DNA of 8,443 bases from Alphaproteobacteria bacterium (GTDB taxonomy: Bacteria > Pseudomonadota > Alphaproteobacteria > Rickettsiales > RI-342). The stretch covers positions 1 to 8,443 of the forward strand of contig JADZBT010000161.1 of NCBI GenBank assembly GCA_020851915.1, written 5' to 3'. Of the stretch, positions 1 to 6,205 are shown piece by piece. Both the position numbers and the translations under genes were made by a program. Position 1 is the first letter of the stretch. Every line of letters starts with the position of its first letter. The notes under the pieces are model-generated. The model did no database searches. It saw only the letters and a list, made by a program, of their open reading frames with translations, and was not told the origin of the DNA.

Positions 1-2
1 AT

Positions 3-596
3 CCGCAGCATCAGGACGCATTCGCGAAATTCCTGCTGGCGCTGCTCACCTCGCAGCGCGGTTCAGTGTGCCTCTATCAGGGCGAGGAGCTGGGACTGCC
101 GGAAGCCGACATCCCGTTCGAAAAGTTACAAGACCCATACGGCATCCGCTTCTGGCCGGAGTTCAAGGGGCGCGACGGTTGCCGCACGCCCATGCCGTGG
201 GAAAAGGCGAAGCCGCATGCAGGATTCACCGCCGGCGAGCCGTGGCTGCCCGTTCCGGCGGAACACAGTGATCGCGCCGTGGATGTGCAGGAGAACGCCA
301 AGGATTCATTGCTGCATCATTACCGCGCGTTCCTCGCGTGGCGCAACAGTCATAAGGCGCTGCGTTCCGGAGCCGTCCGGTTTTTCGACGCGCCCGACGG
401 TGTGCTGGCATTCACCCGCACTCAGGGTGAGGAAACCATCCTCTGTATCTTCAATCTCGTGCCGGAGCAGGTGCGTTGCGACGGCAAGGGCTGGCCGGAA
501 AGCGATGCGCTCGAAGGGCATGGGCTTGCTTCCGCCAAGGACGGAAACGCGCTTACGCTACCGCCTTACGGGGTGTATTTCGGGAAGGCAGCGTGA
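3..596 (+). CDS. alpha-glucosidase, GH13 family, C-terminal part (5' end outside window)
   Basis: Hydrolyses terminal alpha-glucosidic bonds of maltose, sucrose or short malto-oligosaccharides. The frame is open from base 3 and gives 197 codons with no start, so the gene begins outside the window; the GTG at 66 is an internal valine in the conserved SVCLYQGEELGLPE stretch, not a start. Family marks are YQGEELGL, the DPYGIRFWPEFKGRDGCRTPMPW-type block (about fragment residues 42-65), and a C-terminal beta-sandwich domain containing YRAFLAWRNSHKALRSG and ending LPPYGVYFG. The (beta/alpha)8 catalytic motifs, including the catalytic Asp/Glu pair and the NHD region, lie upstream and cannot be checked. 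The RDG-C-RTPMPW version is typical of the bacterial alpha-glucosidase/oligo-1,6-glucosidase branch. The gene converges on a sugar permease gene with 21 bases between the stops, suggesting a shared alpha-glucoside utilisation locus. No signal peptide can be judged. Exact substrate is inference. Confidence 0.87.
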   Translation, partial: PQHQDAFAKFLLALLTSQRGSVCLYQGEELGLPEADIPFEKLQDPYGIRFWPEFKGRDGCRTPMPWEKAKPHAGFTAGEPWLPVPAEHSDRAVDVQENAKDSLLHHYRAFLAWRNSHKALRSGAVRFFDAPDGVLAFTRTQGEETILCIFNLVPEQVRCDGKGWPESDALEGHGLASAKDGNALTLPPYGVYFGKAA

Positions 597-617
597 TTTT
601 TCCCCGGTAGGGAACGT

Positions 618-1958
618 TTAGTGACCTACCGCGACGGGGGTTCGGGTCGCGCTTCCTGCAAGCTCGTAATCTACTTTCAGCGTCAGCAGCGCAGCTACGA
701 CCATACAGCCGCCGCCCAGCGCCAGTGCATAGACCGATTGCCCCCCCAGCAGATAGGTCACCACCGCGCCGGAACCCAGCGCCACCGCCACCTGCGGGAT
801 GACGATGAACAGGTTGAAGATACCCATATAGACGCCCATCTTGTTCTCCGGCAGCGCGCCCGCCAGCATAGCGTAGGGCATGGCGAGGATGGAGGCCCAC
901 GCAATGCCGACGCCCACCATCGCGACCAGCAGCAGGTTCGGATCGTGGAGCCCCATGACGGAGAGTAACCCCAGTCCTCCGCAAGCGAGGCTTACGGCAT
1001 GGATAGTGCGCGGCGATACCTTCTGCACCAACCCCATGAATACAAAGGCGCCCAGCAGCGCGATACCGTTATAGAGCGAGAAGCACACGCCCACCCATTC
1101 GGTGGCCTGATGATAGAGGGGATCGGCGGCATCCGTTGCGCCGAACACGCCGCGCGCCACGGCGGGGGTGAAGTAGGTCCACATGCAGAAGAGTCCCGCC
1201 CAGGTGAACATCTGCACCCAGGCGAGCTGTTTCATGCGCGTGGGCATCCCGCCGATATTGGCGAGTATCTCCTTTGCGCCCGCCAGCAGCCCCGCTTTCT
1301 CCTGCTTGGATTTCAGGAAGGCTTCCATGTCGGCAGGGGGATTCTCTTTCGTGGTGAGGATGGTTGCCAGCACGCAGGCGAGCAGTACTGCGGCGCCGAT
1401 GTAGAAGGCCAGCGCCACCGACTGCGGGATGGAGCCTTCTCCTGCGGCTTCGGAGGATACGCCGAACCAGTGGGCGAGTATCCAGGGCAGCGCCGAGGAA
1501 ACCACCGCGCCGATGCCGATCAGCACCGTCTGCACCGAGAAGCCGAAGGGCCGCTGCTGCTCCGGTAGCAGGTCGGCGACGAAGGCGCGGAAGGGCTGCA
1601 TGGCGATGTTGATCGCGCCGTCCAGCACCCAGAGGAGTCCCACGGCCATCCACAATGCGCTGGAATTGGGCATCATCACCAGCGCGAACGACGACAGCAC
1701 CGCGCCGAACAGGAAGTAGGGCTTGCGCCGCCCCAACCGATTCCATGTGCGGTCGCTCATATGGCCGATGATGGGCTGCACCAGCAAGCCGGTGAGGGGG
1801 GCCGCGATCCACAGCAGCGCCAGCTCGCTTTCCTTGGCGCCCAACATTTCGTATATGGCACTCATATTGGCCATCTGCAGCCCCCAGCCGAACTGGATGC
1901 CCATAAACCCAAAACTCATATTCCAGATATGCCAGAAGGAAAGCGGCTGGTTACGCAT
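618..1958 (-). CDS. MFS sugar transporter, SLC45/sucrose-maltose permease type
   Basis: Inner-membrane proton-coupled sugar permease of 446 residues, a normal length for a 12-helix major facilitator. The sequence is strongly hydrophobic throughout. The first cytoplasmic loop carries GHMSDRTWNRLGRRKPY (residues 65-81), the form of the MFS loop 2-3 motif seen in SLC45 and plant-type sucrose transporters, and helix 1 contains SFGFMGIQFGWGLQMAN, typical of the same branch. A charged central loop (about residues 205-225, TKENPPADMEAFLKSKQEK) separates the two six-helix halves. The ATG at 1956-1958 has an AGGA about 10 bases upstream (minus strand). Bacterial homologues such as Caulobacter MalY sit beside alpha-glucosidase genes, as here, which supports maltose or sucrose import; the substrate itself is inferred. 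Transcribed towards the alpha-glucosidase gene, so the two are not one operon. Confidence 0.86.
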   Translation of the reverse strand: MRNQPLSFWHIWNMSFGFMGIQFGWGLQMANMSAIYEMLGAKESELALLWIAAPLTGLLVQPIIGHMSDRTWNRLGRRKPYFLFGAVLSSFALVMMPNSSALWMAVGLLWVLDGAINIAMQPFRAFVADLLPEQQRPFGFSVQTVLIGIGAVVSSALPWILAHWFGVSSEAAGEGSIPQSVALAFYIGAAVLLACVLATILTTKENPPADMEAFLKSKQEKAGLLAGAKEILANIGGMPTRMKQLAWVQMFTWAGLFCMWTYFTPAVARGVFGATDAADPLYHQATEWVGVCFSLYNGIALLGAFVFMGLVQKVSPRTIHAVSLACGGLGLLSVMGLHDPNLLLVAMVGVGIAWASILAMPYAMLAGALPENKMGVYMGIFNLFIVIPQVAVALGSGAVVTYLLGGQSVYALALGGGCMVVAALLTLKVDYELAGSATRTPVAVGH

Positions 1959-2159
1959 GCTGACTCGTTCCTGTTATGTATTATTTTATTATTAATTATC
2001 GCCCGTTACGGCCCATACCATGATAGGCAGCAGCCAAAAAGGCAACTAAAAATGGAGGGAGGTAATACCAGACCGTCGCCGCCCTGCGGGCCATACCGGG
2101 CACGCTGCACCCAAGATCGCCTCCACATGGCTGAGCCACGCATAGCTGAAGGAAAAGCG

Positions 2160-2189
2160 TGGTGCTCCCCCTAGGACTTAACTCGAACC
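2160..2189 (-). repeat. degraded copy of the tRNA-Leu 3' end (possible attachment-site remnant)
   Basis: Read on the plus strand, this piece shares with the complement of the tRNA-Leu 3' end (3449-3473) the blocks TGGTGC, CCCC, GGACTT and GAACC, in the same order and orientation. It differs by a few bases in the middle and by a five-base insertion (AACTC, 2181-2184 region) before GAACC. On the minus strand it reads like a T-arm GGTTCGAG followed by an acceptor strand and ACCA, but no matching 5' tRNA half exists upstream, so it is not a functional tRNA. The intact tRNA lies about 1.26 kb away with its 3' end facing this copy, the geometry expected for an element inserted at a tRNA 3' end. The match is imperfect and may be chance or an unrelated tRNA relic. 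Confidence 0.35.
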
Positions 2190-2212
2190 GGGTTGAGCAA
2201 TTACAGGTGGTT

Positions 2213-2247
2213 ATAAAAGACTGGGTGGAGATTTACAATTCCCCACC
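2213..2247 (-). terminator. possible weak intrinsic terminator of the 270-residue gene
   Basis: In the minus-strand RNA, GGTGGGGA (2240-2247) pairs with TCTCCACC (2224-2231) over eight positions, one of them G-U, around an eight-base loop. It lies 35 bases past the stop codon of the minus-strand gene and is followed by CAG and then TCTTTT. The U tract is short and offset from the stem, so termination would be inefficient; the hairpin itself is clear. Confidence 0.4.
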
Positions 2248-2282
2248 AAAGCTGGATAGGAAAAGTTTTCACTGGGGCGTTG

Positions 2283-3095
2283 TTATAAATTGCGCGCCTC
2301 GCAATCGTTCAGAATAAGTCGCTTTACATCACCATGTGCGGACTCAACTCGATTAACCCAAAACTTTAAATCCTTTTTGCCCGCAGTATTATCTCCATGA
2401 AGAGACCAAGTGAGGAAGCCTAATTTGCTTTCTGGAAAATCTGGTGCGGGTCTAAAAGGAACTACTTTCTTAAGCTCTCGAATATAGGCACGCCCATTGC
2501 GACTAATAGAGTTATAGCGCGTAATGTTGCCCGTATATTCAAGTACGTTTGAGCTAATATCTCTAGTGCTGACCCATTGGCTTGTTTTGTGGTTAAAGAT
2601 CACAAGCTCGCTTCTGGGGCGCTCAACAGTAATCTGAGTCACCCCATTATCTATCGCGCGGTGGGCACGTTGTAGACTTCCTTCTAAAGTTTCCGCCAAC
2701 CGATCAAAGAATATTTCGTCATCTTCTAATTTTTTTTGAATACGTTGAGTTTCTGGTTTTACATTTAATAAGCCAGCGGCTTTGGACAGTGAGAATTTTA
2801 TAAAATCGTAAAAGGCAGCCCCAGCTAAGCCTGCCGTAGCTGGGTATTGCTCAATTAGTACTATCAAGTCAAAAAGTACGCTGCCGCGCCTTGGTGCGCC
2901 GAAAAATATTTCCGCTCCTTTTAAGGCAGGGGCACGGCTCACAATTTCGCCCGTCATATACGCATGTAAAGTGATTTGTAGTGCCTGCGAGAAGCCCCAA
3001 AACGATGTTGCACCATCGTAAAGATTAAGTCCCTTATCCTCTACTTCGCCCCCACTAAAACGTAGTTTTAATGAGTGTTTTGCTACTTCAGCCAT
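2283..3095 (-). CDS. uncharacterised 270-residue protein in AT-rich tRNA-linked block
   Basis: I do not recognise a characterised function. Start chosen at ATG 3093-3095 because GGGGAG lies six bases upstream; an in-frame TTG at 3122 would add nine residues without a ribosome site. The N-terminal part (residues 8-75) reads LKLRFSGGEVEDKGLNLYDG, then a G-FSQALQI-LHAYMTGE helix and RAPALKGAEIFFGAPRRGS. A hydrophobic stretch (about 73-110) is rich in Ala, Gly and Leu and may be membrane-associated or a buried helix pair. A charged helical stretch (116-150) follows, then a basic C-terminal domain with TGNITRYNSISRNGRAYI (188-205), VPFRP and GDVKRLIL (255-262). From memory this two-domain layout resembles widely distributed uncharacterised bacterial proteins, perhaps those now called DUF7946/DUF7947; I could not check. 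Base composition is clearly AT-richer than neighbouring genes, consistent with acquisition. It is divergent from the 64-residue gene. Confidence 0.75.
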   Translation of the reverse strand: MAEVAKHSLKLRFSGGEVEDKGLNLYDGATSFWGFSQALQITLHAYMTGEIVSRAPALKGAEIFFGAPRRGSVLFDLIVLIEQYPATAGLAGAAFYDFIKFSLSKAAGLLNVKPETQRIQKKLEDDEIFFDRLAETLEGSLQRAHRAIDNGVTQITVERPRSELVIFNHKTSQWVSTRDISSNVLEYTGNITRYNSISRNGRAYIRELKKVVPFRPAPDFPESKLGFLTWSLHGDNTAGKKDLKFWVNRVESAHGDVKRLILNDCEARNL

Positions 3096-3177
3096 ACTCT
3101 TCTCCCCTGAGCACAAACACAATTATAGGTTGTTTTATACTCATAAGCTAAACACTTAGAAAACAAAAGGAGTATGC
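3096..3177. promoter_or_regulatory. divergent promoter region between the two AT-rich-block genes
   Basis: For the minus-strand gene there is a perfect TATAAT (complement of 3122-3127), 26 bases before its ATG, giving a leader of roughly 20 bases; no good -35 is visible. For the plus-strand gene, TATACT at 3136-3141 is a plausible -10, and AGGAG (3168-3172) sits five bases before its ATG. The two -10 elements are only eight bases apart on opposite strands, so the promoters would overlap and probably interfere with or co-regulate one another. Start sites are inferred. Confidence 0.4.
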
Positions 3178-3372
3178 ATGATAACGGACATCACCCCATA
3201 CCGTAAATATGTCGATCAATTCGATCTAACCGAACAGCAGAAGATTGAATTAGTAAATGCAGTATGGACGACTCTGGAGAATTATTTTGACCAGCAGCTA
3301 GGGATTAATCAGTTGCCGCTCAAAGAGCGCGCGCTTCGTAACACCAACGCGGAACTAGAACCGGAACTCTAG
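3178..3372 (+). CDS. small uncharacterised 64-residue protein, mobile-element-like
   Basis: A short acidic, helical protein beginning MITDITPYRKYVDQFDLTEQ and continuing with KIELVNAVWTTLENYFDQQLG, then INQLPLKERAL. No transmembrane segment, Cys/His cluster or enzyme motif. It is believable as a real gene because AGGAG is spaced five bases from its ATG, the amphipathic pattern is regular, and the codon use matches the neighbouring AT-rich gene rather than the chromosome. From memory, similar short proteins with FDLT-QK-ELVNA-W cores occur just upstream of site-specific recombinase genes in alphaproteobacterial mobile elements; here no recombinase follows and the tRNA begins 76 bases later, so this may be the leftover of such a pair. 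That link is inference. The stop TAG is at 3370-3372; no clear terminator follows. Confidence 0.6.
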   Translation: MITDITPYRKYVDQFDLTEQQKIELVNAVWTTLENYFDQQLGINQLPLKERALRNTNAELEPEL

Positions 3373-3448
3373 CAAAGCCGCCATTAACCAAGCCGCAGTT
3401 TCTGCTGGGAAATTTGTGCGAACAATAAAAGGCAGGTTTTTCAAAAGA

Positions 3449-3535
3449 TGGTGCCCCCGGTCGGACTTGAACCGACACATCCATACGGATACAAGATTTT
3501 GAGTCTAGCGCGTCTACCAATTCCACCACCGGGGC
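3449..3535 (-). tRNA. tRNA-Leu(CAA)
   Basis: Carries leucine for UUG codons. On the minus strand an 87-base class II tRNA folds fully: acceptor GCCCCGG with CGGGGGC plus A73 and an encoded CCA (3449-3451); D arm GTGG-AATTGGTAGA; anticodon stem CTAGA/TCTTG around loop CTCAAAA with anticodon CAA at 3501-3499; long variable arm with stem ATCC-GTAT-GGAT; and T arm GTCGG-TTCAAGT-CCGAC. Two stem oddities are seen: G6 faces G67 in the acceptor, and U28 faces U42 in the anticodon stem. The gene lies 40 bases after the yciB stop on the same strand, so the two may be co-transcribed. Its 3' end abuts the AT-rich block. Confidence 0.96.
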
Positions 3536-3575
3536 CCGTAGGGAGGCCGCCATCATAGCGAAGACGTGCGCGCGG

Positions 3576-4109
3576 TCAACCCTCGGTTTTCTCCATGTGG
3601 CGCTGGATGAAGGGCATCTGCGCGAGGCTGAACAGGAAGATCAGGCCGATCAGGCCGAATACCTTGAAATTCACCCACATGTCGGTGGAGAGCGTGCGCC
3701 ATGCGATCTCGTTGAGGACTGCCACTGCCGCGAAGAACCACGCCCAGCGGCGCGATAGGGTGCGCCATGCCGCATCAGGCAGGGTGAGAGCGTGGCCCAT
3801 GATGAGCTTGAGCAGCGCCTTGCCGCGCAGCAATCCACCCCACAGGATGAGCGCGAAGGCGAGGTTGATGATGGTGGGCTTCATCTTGATGAAGCGATCG
3901 TCATCGAGCCACAGGGTCAGCCCGCCGAAGAACGCTACCACCAGCGCGGTGATGAGCGGGGCCAGCGCCAGCTTCTTCTCGCGGATGTAGGTGATGGCGA
4001 GGCTCACGAGCGTGGCGGCGATGAGTCCGGCGGTGGCCGGCATCAGGCCGTAGAGCTTGTAAAGGGTAAAAAACGCGGCCAGCGGGCCGAAATCGAGCAG
4101 GAATTTCAT
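3576..4109 (-). CDS. yciB: YciB-family inner-membrane septation/envelope protein
   Basis: YciB (IspA/IspZ) is a polytopic inner-membrane protein linked to cell division and envelope synthesis. The 177-residue product begins MKFLLDFGPLAAFF, the typical family start, and has about five membrane helices. The two family signatures are DDRFIKMKPTII (70-81) and NEIAWRTLSTDMWVNFKVFG (133-152). Length is normal. The start at 4107-4109 was chosen by this family N-terminus; the frame stays open upstream to 4229, but the extra 40 residues are hydrophilic, unlike the family, and overlap the promoter region. No strong ribosome site precedes either candidate. Stop TGA lies 40 bases before the tRNA-Leu 5' end on the same strand. 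It diverges from phoB across a 151-base intergenic region. Confidence 0.87.
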   Translation of the reverse strand: MKFLLDFGPLAAFFTLYKLYGLMPATAGLIAATLVSLAITYIREKKLALAPLITALVVAFFGGLTLWLDDDRFIKMKPTIINLAFALILWGGLLRGKALLKLIMGHALTLPDAAWRTLSRRWAWFFAAVAVLNEIAWRTLSTDMWVNFKVFGLIGLIFLFSLAQMPFIQRHMEKTEG

Positions 4110-4260
4110 AAAAGCAGGGTTTCCCGGGTTTCGATGTATCATCCCGGCATCGCCGGAGCGGCGCATAATAGGGAGCGCGGCCCGTATATACCATAAAAAA
4201 TTTGACTCGCGCGGCGGAATCCTTTTCACTGTCAGGGATTGTTAATAAAAAGGGGGCTCA
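4110..4260. promoter_or_regulatory. divergent yciB/phoB intergenic region with Pho-box-like half sites
   Basis: On the plus strand TTGACT (4202-4207) is a fair -35 for phoB, with a poor -10 about 17 bases further on. Between it and the ribosome site (AAGGGGG, 4250-4256) lies CTGTCA (4229-4234) followed by TTGTTA (4239-4244), resembling two half-repeats of a PhoB box. The repeat spacing here is 10 rather than the standard 11 bases, so autoregulation is only a possibility. TATATA on the minus strand within 4184-4192 could serve yciB. Confidence 0.35.
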
Positions 4261-4974
4261 ATGGCCGCACAGGACATTCAGAGCAGGATACTGATCGTAG
4301 AAGACGAAGAGGCGATCTCCACGCTCGTGAAGTACAACCTCGAACAGGAGGGGTTCACGGTATACGTCGCCGATGACGGCGAGGAAGGCCTGCTGCTGCT
4401 GAAAGAGAAAAAGCCCGATGTGATGGTGCTCGACTGGATGTTGCCGGGCATGTCGGGGATCGAGGTCTGCCGCCAGATCCGGCGCGGTCAGGAAACCCGC
4501 AATATCCCCGTGATCATGCTGTCGGCGCGCGGCGAGGAAGATGACCGCATTCGCGGGCTCGACTGCGGCGCGGACGATTATATCACCAAGCCATTCTCGC
4601 CCGCCGAGCTGATCGCTCGCGTGCGCGCGGTGCTGCGGCGTATCCGCCCGGCGCTGGCCGACAAAACGCTGGAATTCCTCGATGTGAAGCTCGATGCAAG
4701 TTCACACCATGTGACCCGTAAGGGCAAGGACGTGCATCTGGGGCCCACCGAGTTCCGCCTGTTGTTGTATCTCATGGAGCATCCGGGCCGCGTATTCTCG
4801 CGTGAGCAACTGCTGGATTCCGTCTGGGGGCACGATATTTACGTCGAGCTGCGTACGGTGGACGTGCATATCCGCCGTCTGCGTAAGGCGCTCGAAGTGG
4901 ATGAGGGGCTTCCCGACCTGATCCGCACAGTGCGTTCCGCCGGTTATGCGCTGGAGAAGCCTGAAGCGGCCTGA
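4261..4974 (+). CDS. phoB: PhoB, phosphate-regulon response regulator (OmpR/PhoB family)
   Basis: Cytoplasmic two-component regulator that, when phosphorylated by PhoR, binds Pho boxes and recruits sigma70 polymerase under phosphate limitation. The 237 residues comprise a receiver domain (9-125) and a winged-helix DNA-binding domain (about 138-233). The receiver has the acidic pocket E14/D15, phospho-acceptor D58 in VLDWMLPG, S88 in PVIMLSAR and K110 in YITKPF. The C-terminal part has LGPTEFRLL (160-168), EHPGRVFSREQLLDSVWG (173-190) and RTVDVHIRRLRKAL (198-211), the exact style of PhoB rather than other OmpR relatives. All key residues are present and length is normal. AAGGGGG precedes ATG by four bases. 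It stands alone: no phoR, pst or phoU gene is in the window, and it converges on the cca gene with ten bases between the stops. Confidence 0.93.
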   Translation: MAAQDIQSRILIVEDEEAISTLVKYNLEQEGFTVYVADDGEEGLLLLKEKKPDVMVLDWMLPGMSGIEVCRQIRRGQETRNIPVIMLSARGEEDDRIRGLDCGADDYITKPFSPAELIARVRAVLRRIRPALADKTLEFLDVKLDASSHHVTRKGKDVHLGPTEFRLLLYLMEHPGRVFSREQLLDSVWGHDIYVELRTVDVHIRRLRKALEVDEGLPDLIRTVRSAGYALEKPEAA

Positions 4975-4984
4975 GCTTCGGGGC

Positions 4985-6202
4985 TTACTTCAGCCGTTTC
5001 AGCAATTCTTTTTTGGTGAGCGTATAATCGCTCGCTTCCCATACCTGTTCAAGGAGCAGGAGGGTTGCGCCAAGGGCTTTGCCGCTTTCAAATCCCTGCT
5101 CCAGCAGATCGCTGCCCTTGACGGGGAAGGCGGGTATCTTCCACGATCGGGACAGTTTCAGCATGGAAGCGTAGGTGCGCGTCTTGGGATGTGCCGCCCA
5201 GCCGATCAGCGCGAGGCTGACGAAATTCACCGTGCCCAGTGCGCGCAGTAGGCGCTTTTGCGCCCGTTCGTCTGCATCTTGCGGAATGTCGTGCGTGAGC
5301 AGCGTGAGGAGTTGCGTCCGATGCGCGTTCGAGAGACGCCAGCGTATAGCGAGTGTTTCTGCGGTGCGCGCGGCGTCTTTCTCTCCCGGAGCCAGCAGCG
5401 CGGCAAGGTGACGGACAGCGTCGAATTCCACCTTCTGTGATTTTTCCAATGTGGCCAGCGCGCGTAGCATATCGGGATAGATTTTTCCCTGGATGATCGG
5501 TGCGAGGATGCCGTTACGCGCCATGGTTTCCAGTATATCCGCCGCATGCGGGGTGGCGAATAATTTGAGCATCTCCTGCTGGATGCGTTCGCCGGAAAGC
5601 TCCGCCAGCATCGCCGCATGTTTCTTGCAGGCGGAGAGTCCCTTGCGGTCTGTGCTTTTCCCGAAGCGCGCGGTGAAGCGGAAGAAGCGCAGGATCCGCA
5701 GATGGTCTTCGCGGATGCGCTGTTCCGCGTCGCCGATGAAGCGCACGCGGCCCGCTTCCAGATCGGCGATGCCGTCGAAATAATCATACACCCTGCCGTC
5801 CGCATCGCAGGAGAGTGCGTTGATGGTGAAATCACGCCGGGCGGCGTCTTCTTCCCAGCGGTCGGTATAGGCGACCTCGGCGTGGCGGCCATCGCAGGCG
5901 ATGTCCTTACGCAGCGTGGTGATCTCGAACGGCGTGTGATTGATGACGGCGGTCACCGTGCCGTGCGCGATGCCGGTGGGGATGGCCTTGATGCCGGATT
6001 TCTCCAGCGCTGCCACGGTTTGCTCGGGCCGCGCGGTGGTGGCCATATCGATGTCGAAATTCTTGGAACTATTCAGTGCATCGCGCACGCATCCGCCGAC
6101 GCAACGCACCTCGAAGCCGGCGCGCGTGAGCGCGGTCATCACTGCGCGGGTCTCAAGACGTATAAGCCACGGGGCATTGGCGAGGGAAGGGGCGGTTGGC
6201 AT
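4985..6202 (-). CDS. cca: CCA-adding tRNA nucleotidyltransferase (class II, PcnB-like)
   Basis: Adds or repairs the 3' CCA of tRNAs with CTP and ATP as substrates. The 405-residue protein is a class II nucleotidyltransferase: flexible loop and head motif GGCVRDAL (36-43), catalytic Asp pair D50 and D52 in NFDIDMATTARPEQ, RRDFTINAL (122-130), the EDHLR nucleotide-templating motif (165-169) in an RIREDHLRILRFFRFTARFG helix, then a helical neck, body and tail. The length and alphaproteobacterial layout fit the poly(A) polymerase/CCA branch; CCA addition rather than poly(A) synthesis is inferred from the family in this lineage. The gene starts three bases after the stop of the DUF6111-like gene (TAA-CCC-ATG), indicating translational coupling in one operon. 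It ends LLKRLK and converges with phoB. Confidence 0.93.
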   Translation of the reverse strand: MPTAPSLANAPWLIRLETRAVMTALTRAGFEVRCVGGCVRDALNSSKNFDIDMATTARPEQTVAALEKSGIKAIPTGIAHGTVTAVINHTPFEITTLRKDIACDGRHAEVAYTDRWEEDAARRDFTINALSCDADGRVYDYFDGIADLEAGRVRFIGDAEQRIREDHLRILRFFRFTARFGKSTDRKGLSACKKHAAMLAELSGERIQQEMLKLFATPHAADILETMARNGILAPIIQGKIYPDMLRALATLEKSQKVEFDAVRHLAALLAPGEKDAARTAETLAIRWRLSNAHRTQLLTLLTHDIPQDADERAQKRLLRALGTVNFVSLALIGWAAHPKTRTYASMLKLSRSWKIPAFPVKGSDLLEQGFESGKALGATLLLLEQVWEASDYTLTKKELLKRLK

Positions 6203-6205
6203 GGG

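Larger units (their letters stand above)
1959..2282. other. gene-free gap between permease and AT-rich block
   Basis: No credible protein or complete RNA gene was seen on either strand. The part next to the permease start (about 1975-2000) is almost pure A/T and probably holds its promoter, although no convincing -35/-10 pair stands out. Bases about 2005-2160 are GC-rich and contain only short inverted repeats such as GGCT-g-AGCC. From about 2190 rightwards the composition shifts to the AT-richer style of the next gene, with the base-composition boundary close to the tRNA-like piece at 2160-2189. Confidence 0.5.

Noticed and set aside
605..631. Hairpin CGGTAGG/CCTACCG over the permease stop as a bidirectional terminator
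   Set aside because: Seven pairs with a 13-base loop, but no T run follows on either strand.
1069..1812. Minus-strand open frame inside the permease gene in another frame
   Set aside because: Arg/Ala-rich translation with no family features; the permease frame has clear MFS motifs.
2020..2160. Small SRP-type or other structured RNA, suggested by GGCAGCAGCCAAAAAGG
   Set aside because: The surrounding bases lack the long helix and conserved tetraloop features; the resemblance is limited to a few bases.
2161..2250. Complete tRNA or permuted tmRNA on the minus strand around the T-arm-like GGTTCGAG and ACCA
   Set aside because: No 5' acceptor strand complementary to GGGGGAGC exists on either side, the T stem does not pair, and no tag-peptide reading frame or second tmRNA half was found.
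4960..4982. Hairpin CCTGAAGC/GCTTCGGG at the phoB stop as a terminator
   Set aside because: The stem includes a wobble pair and is not followed by a T tract; it also lies in coding sequence.
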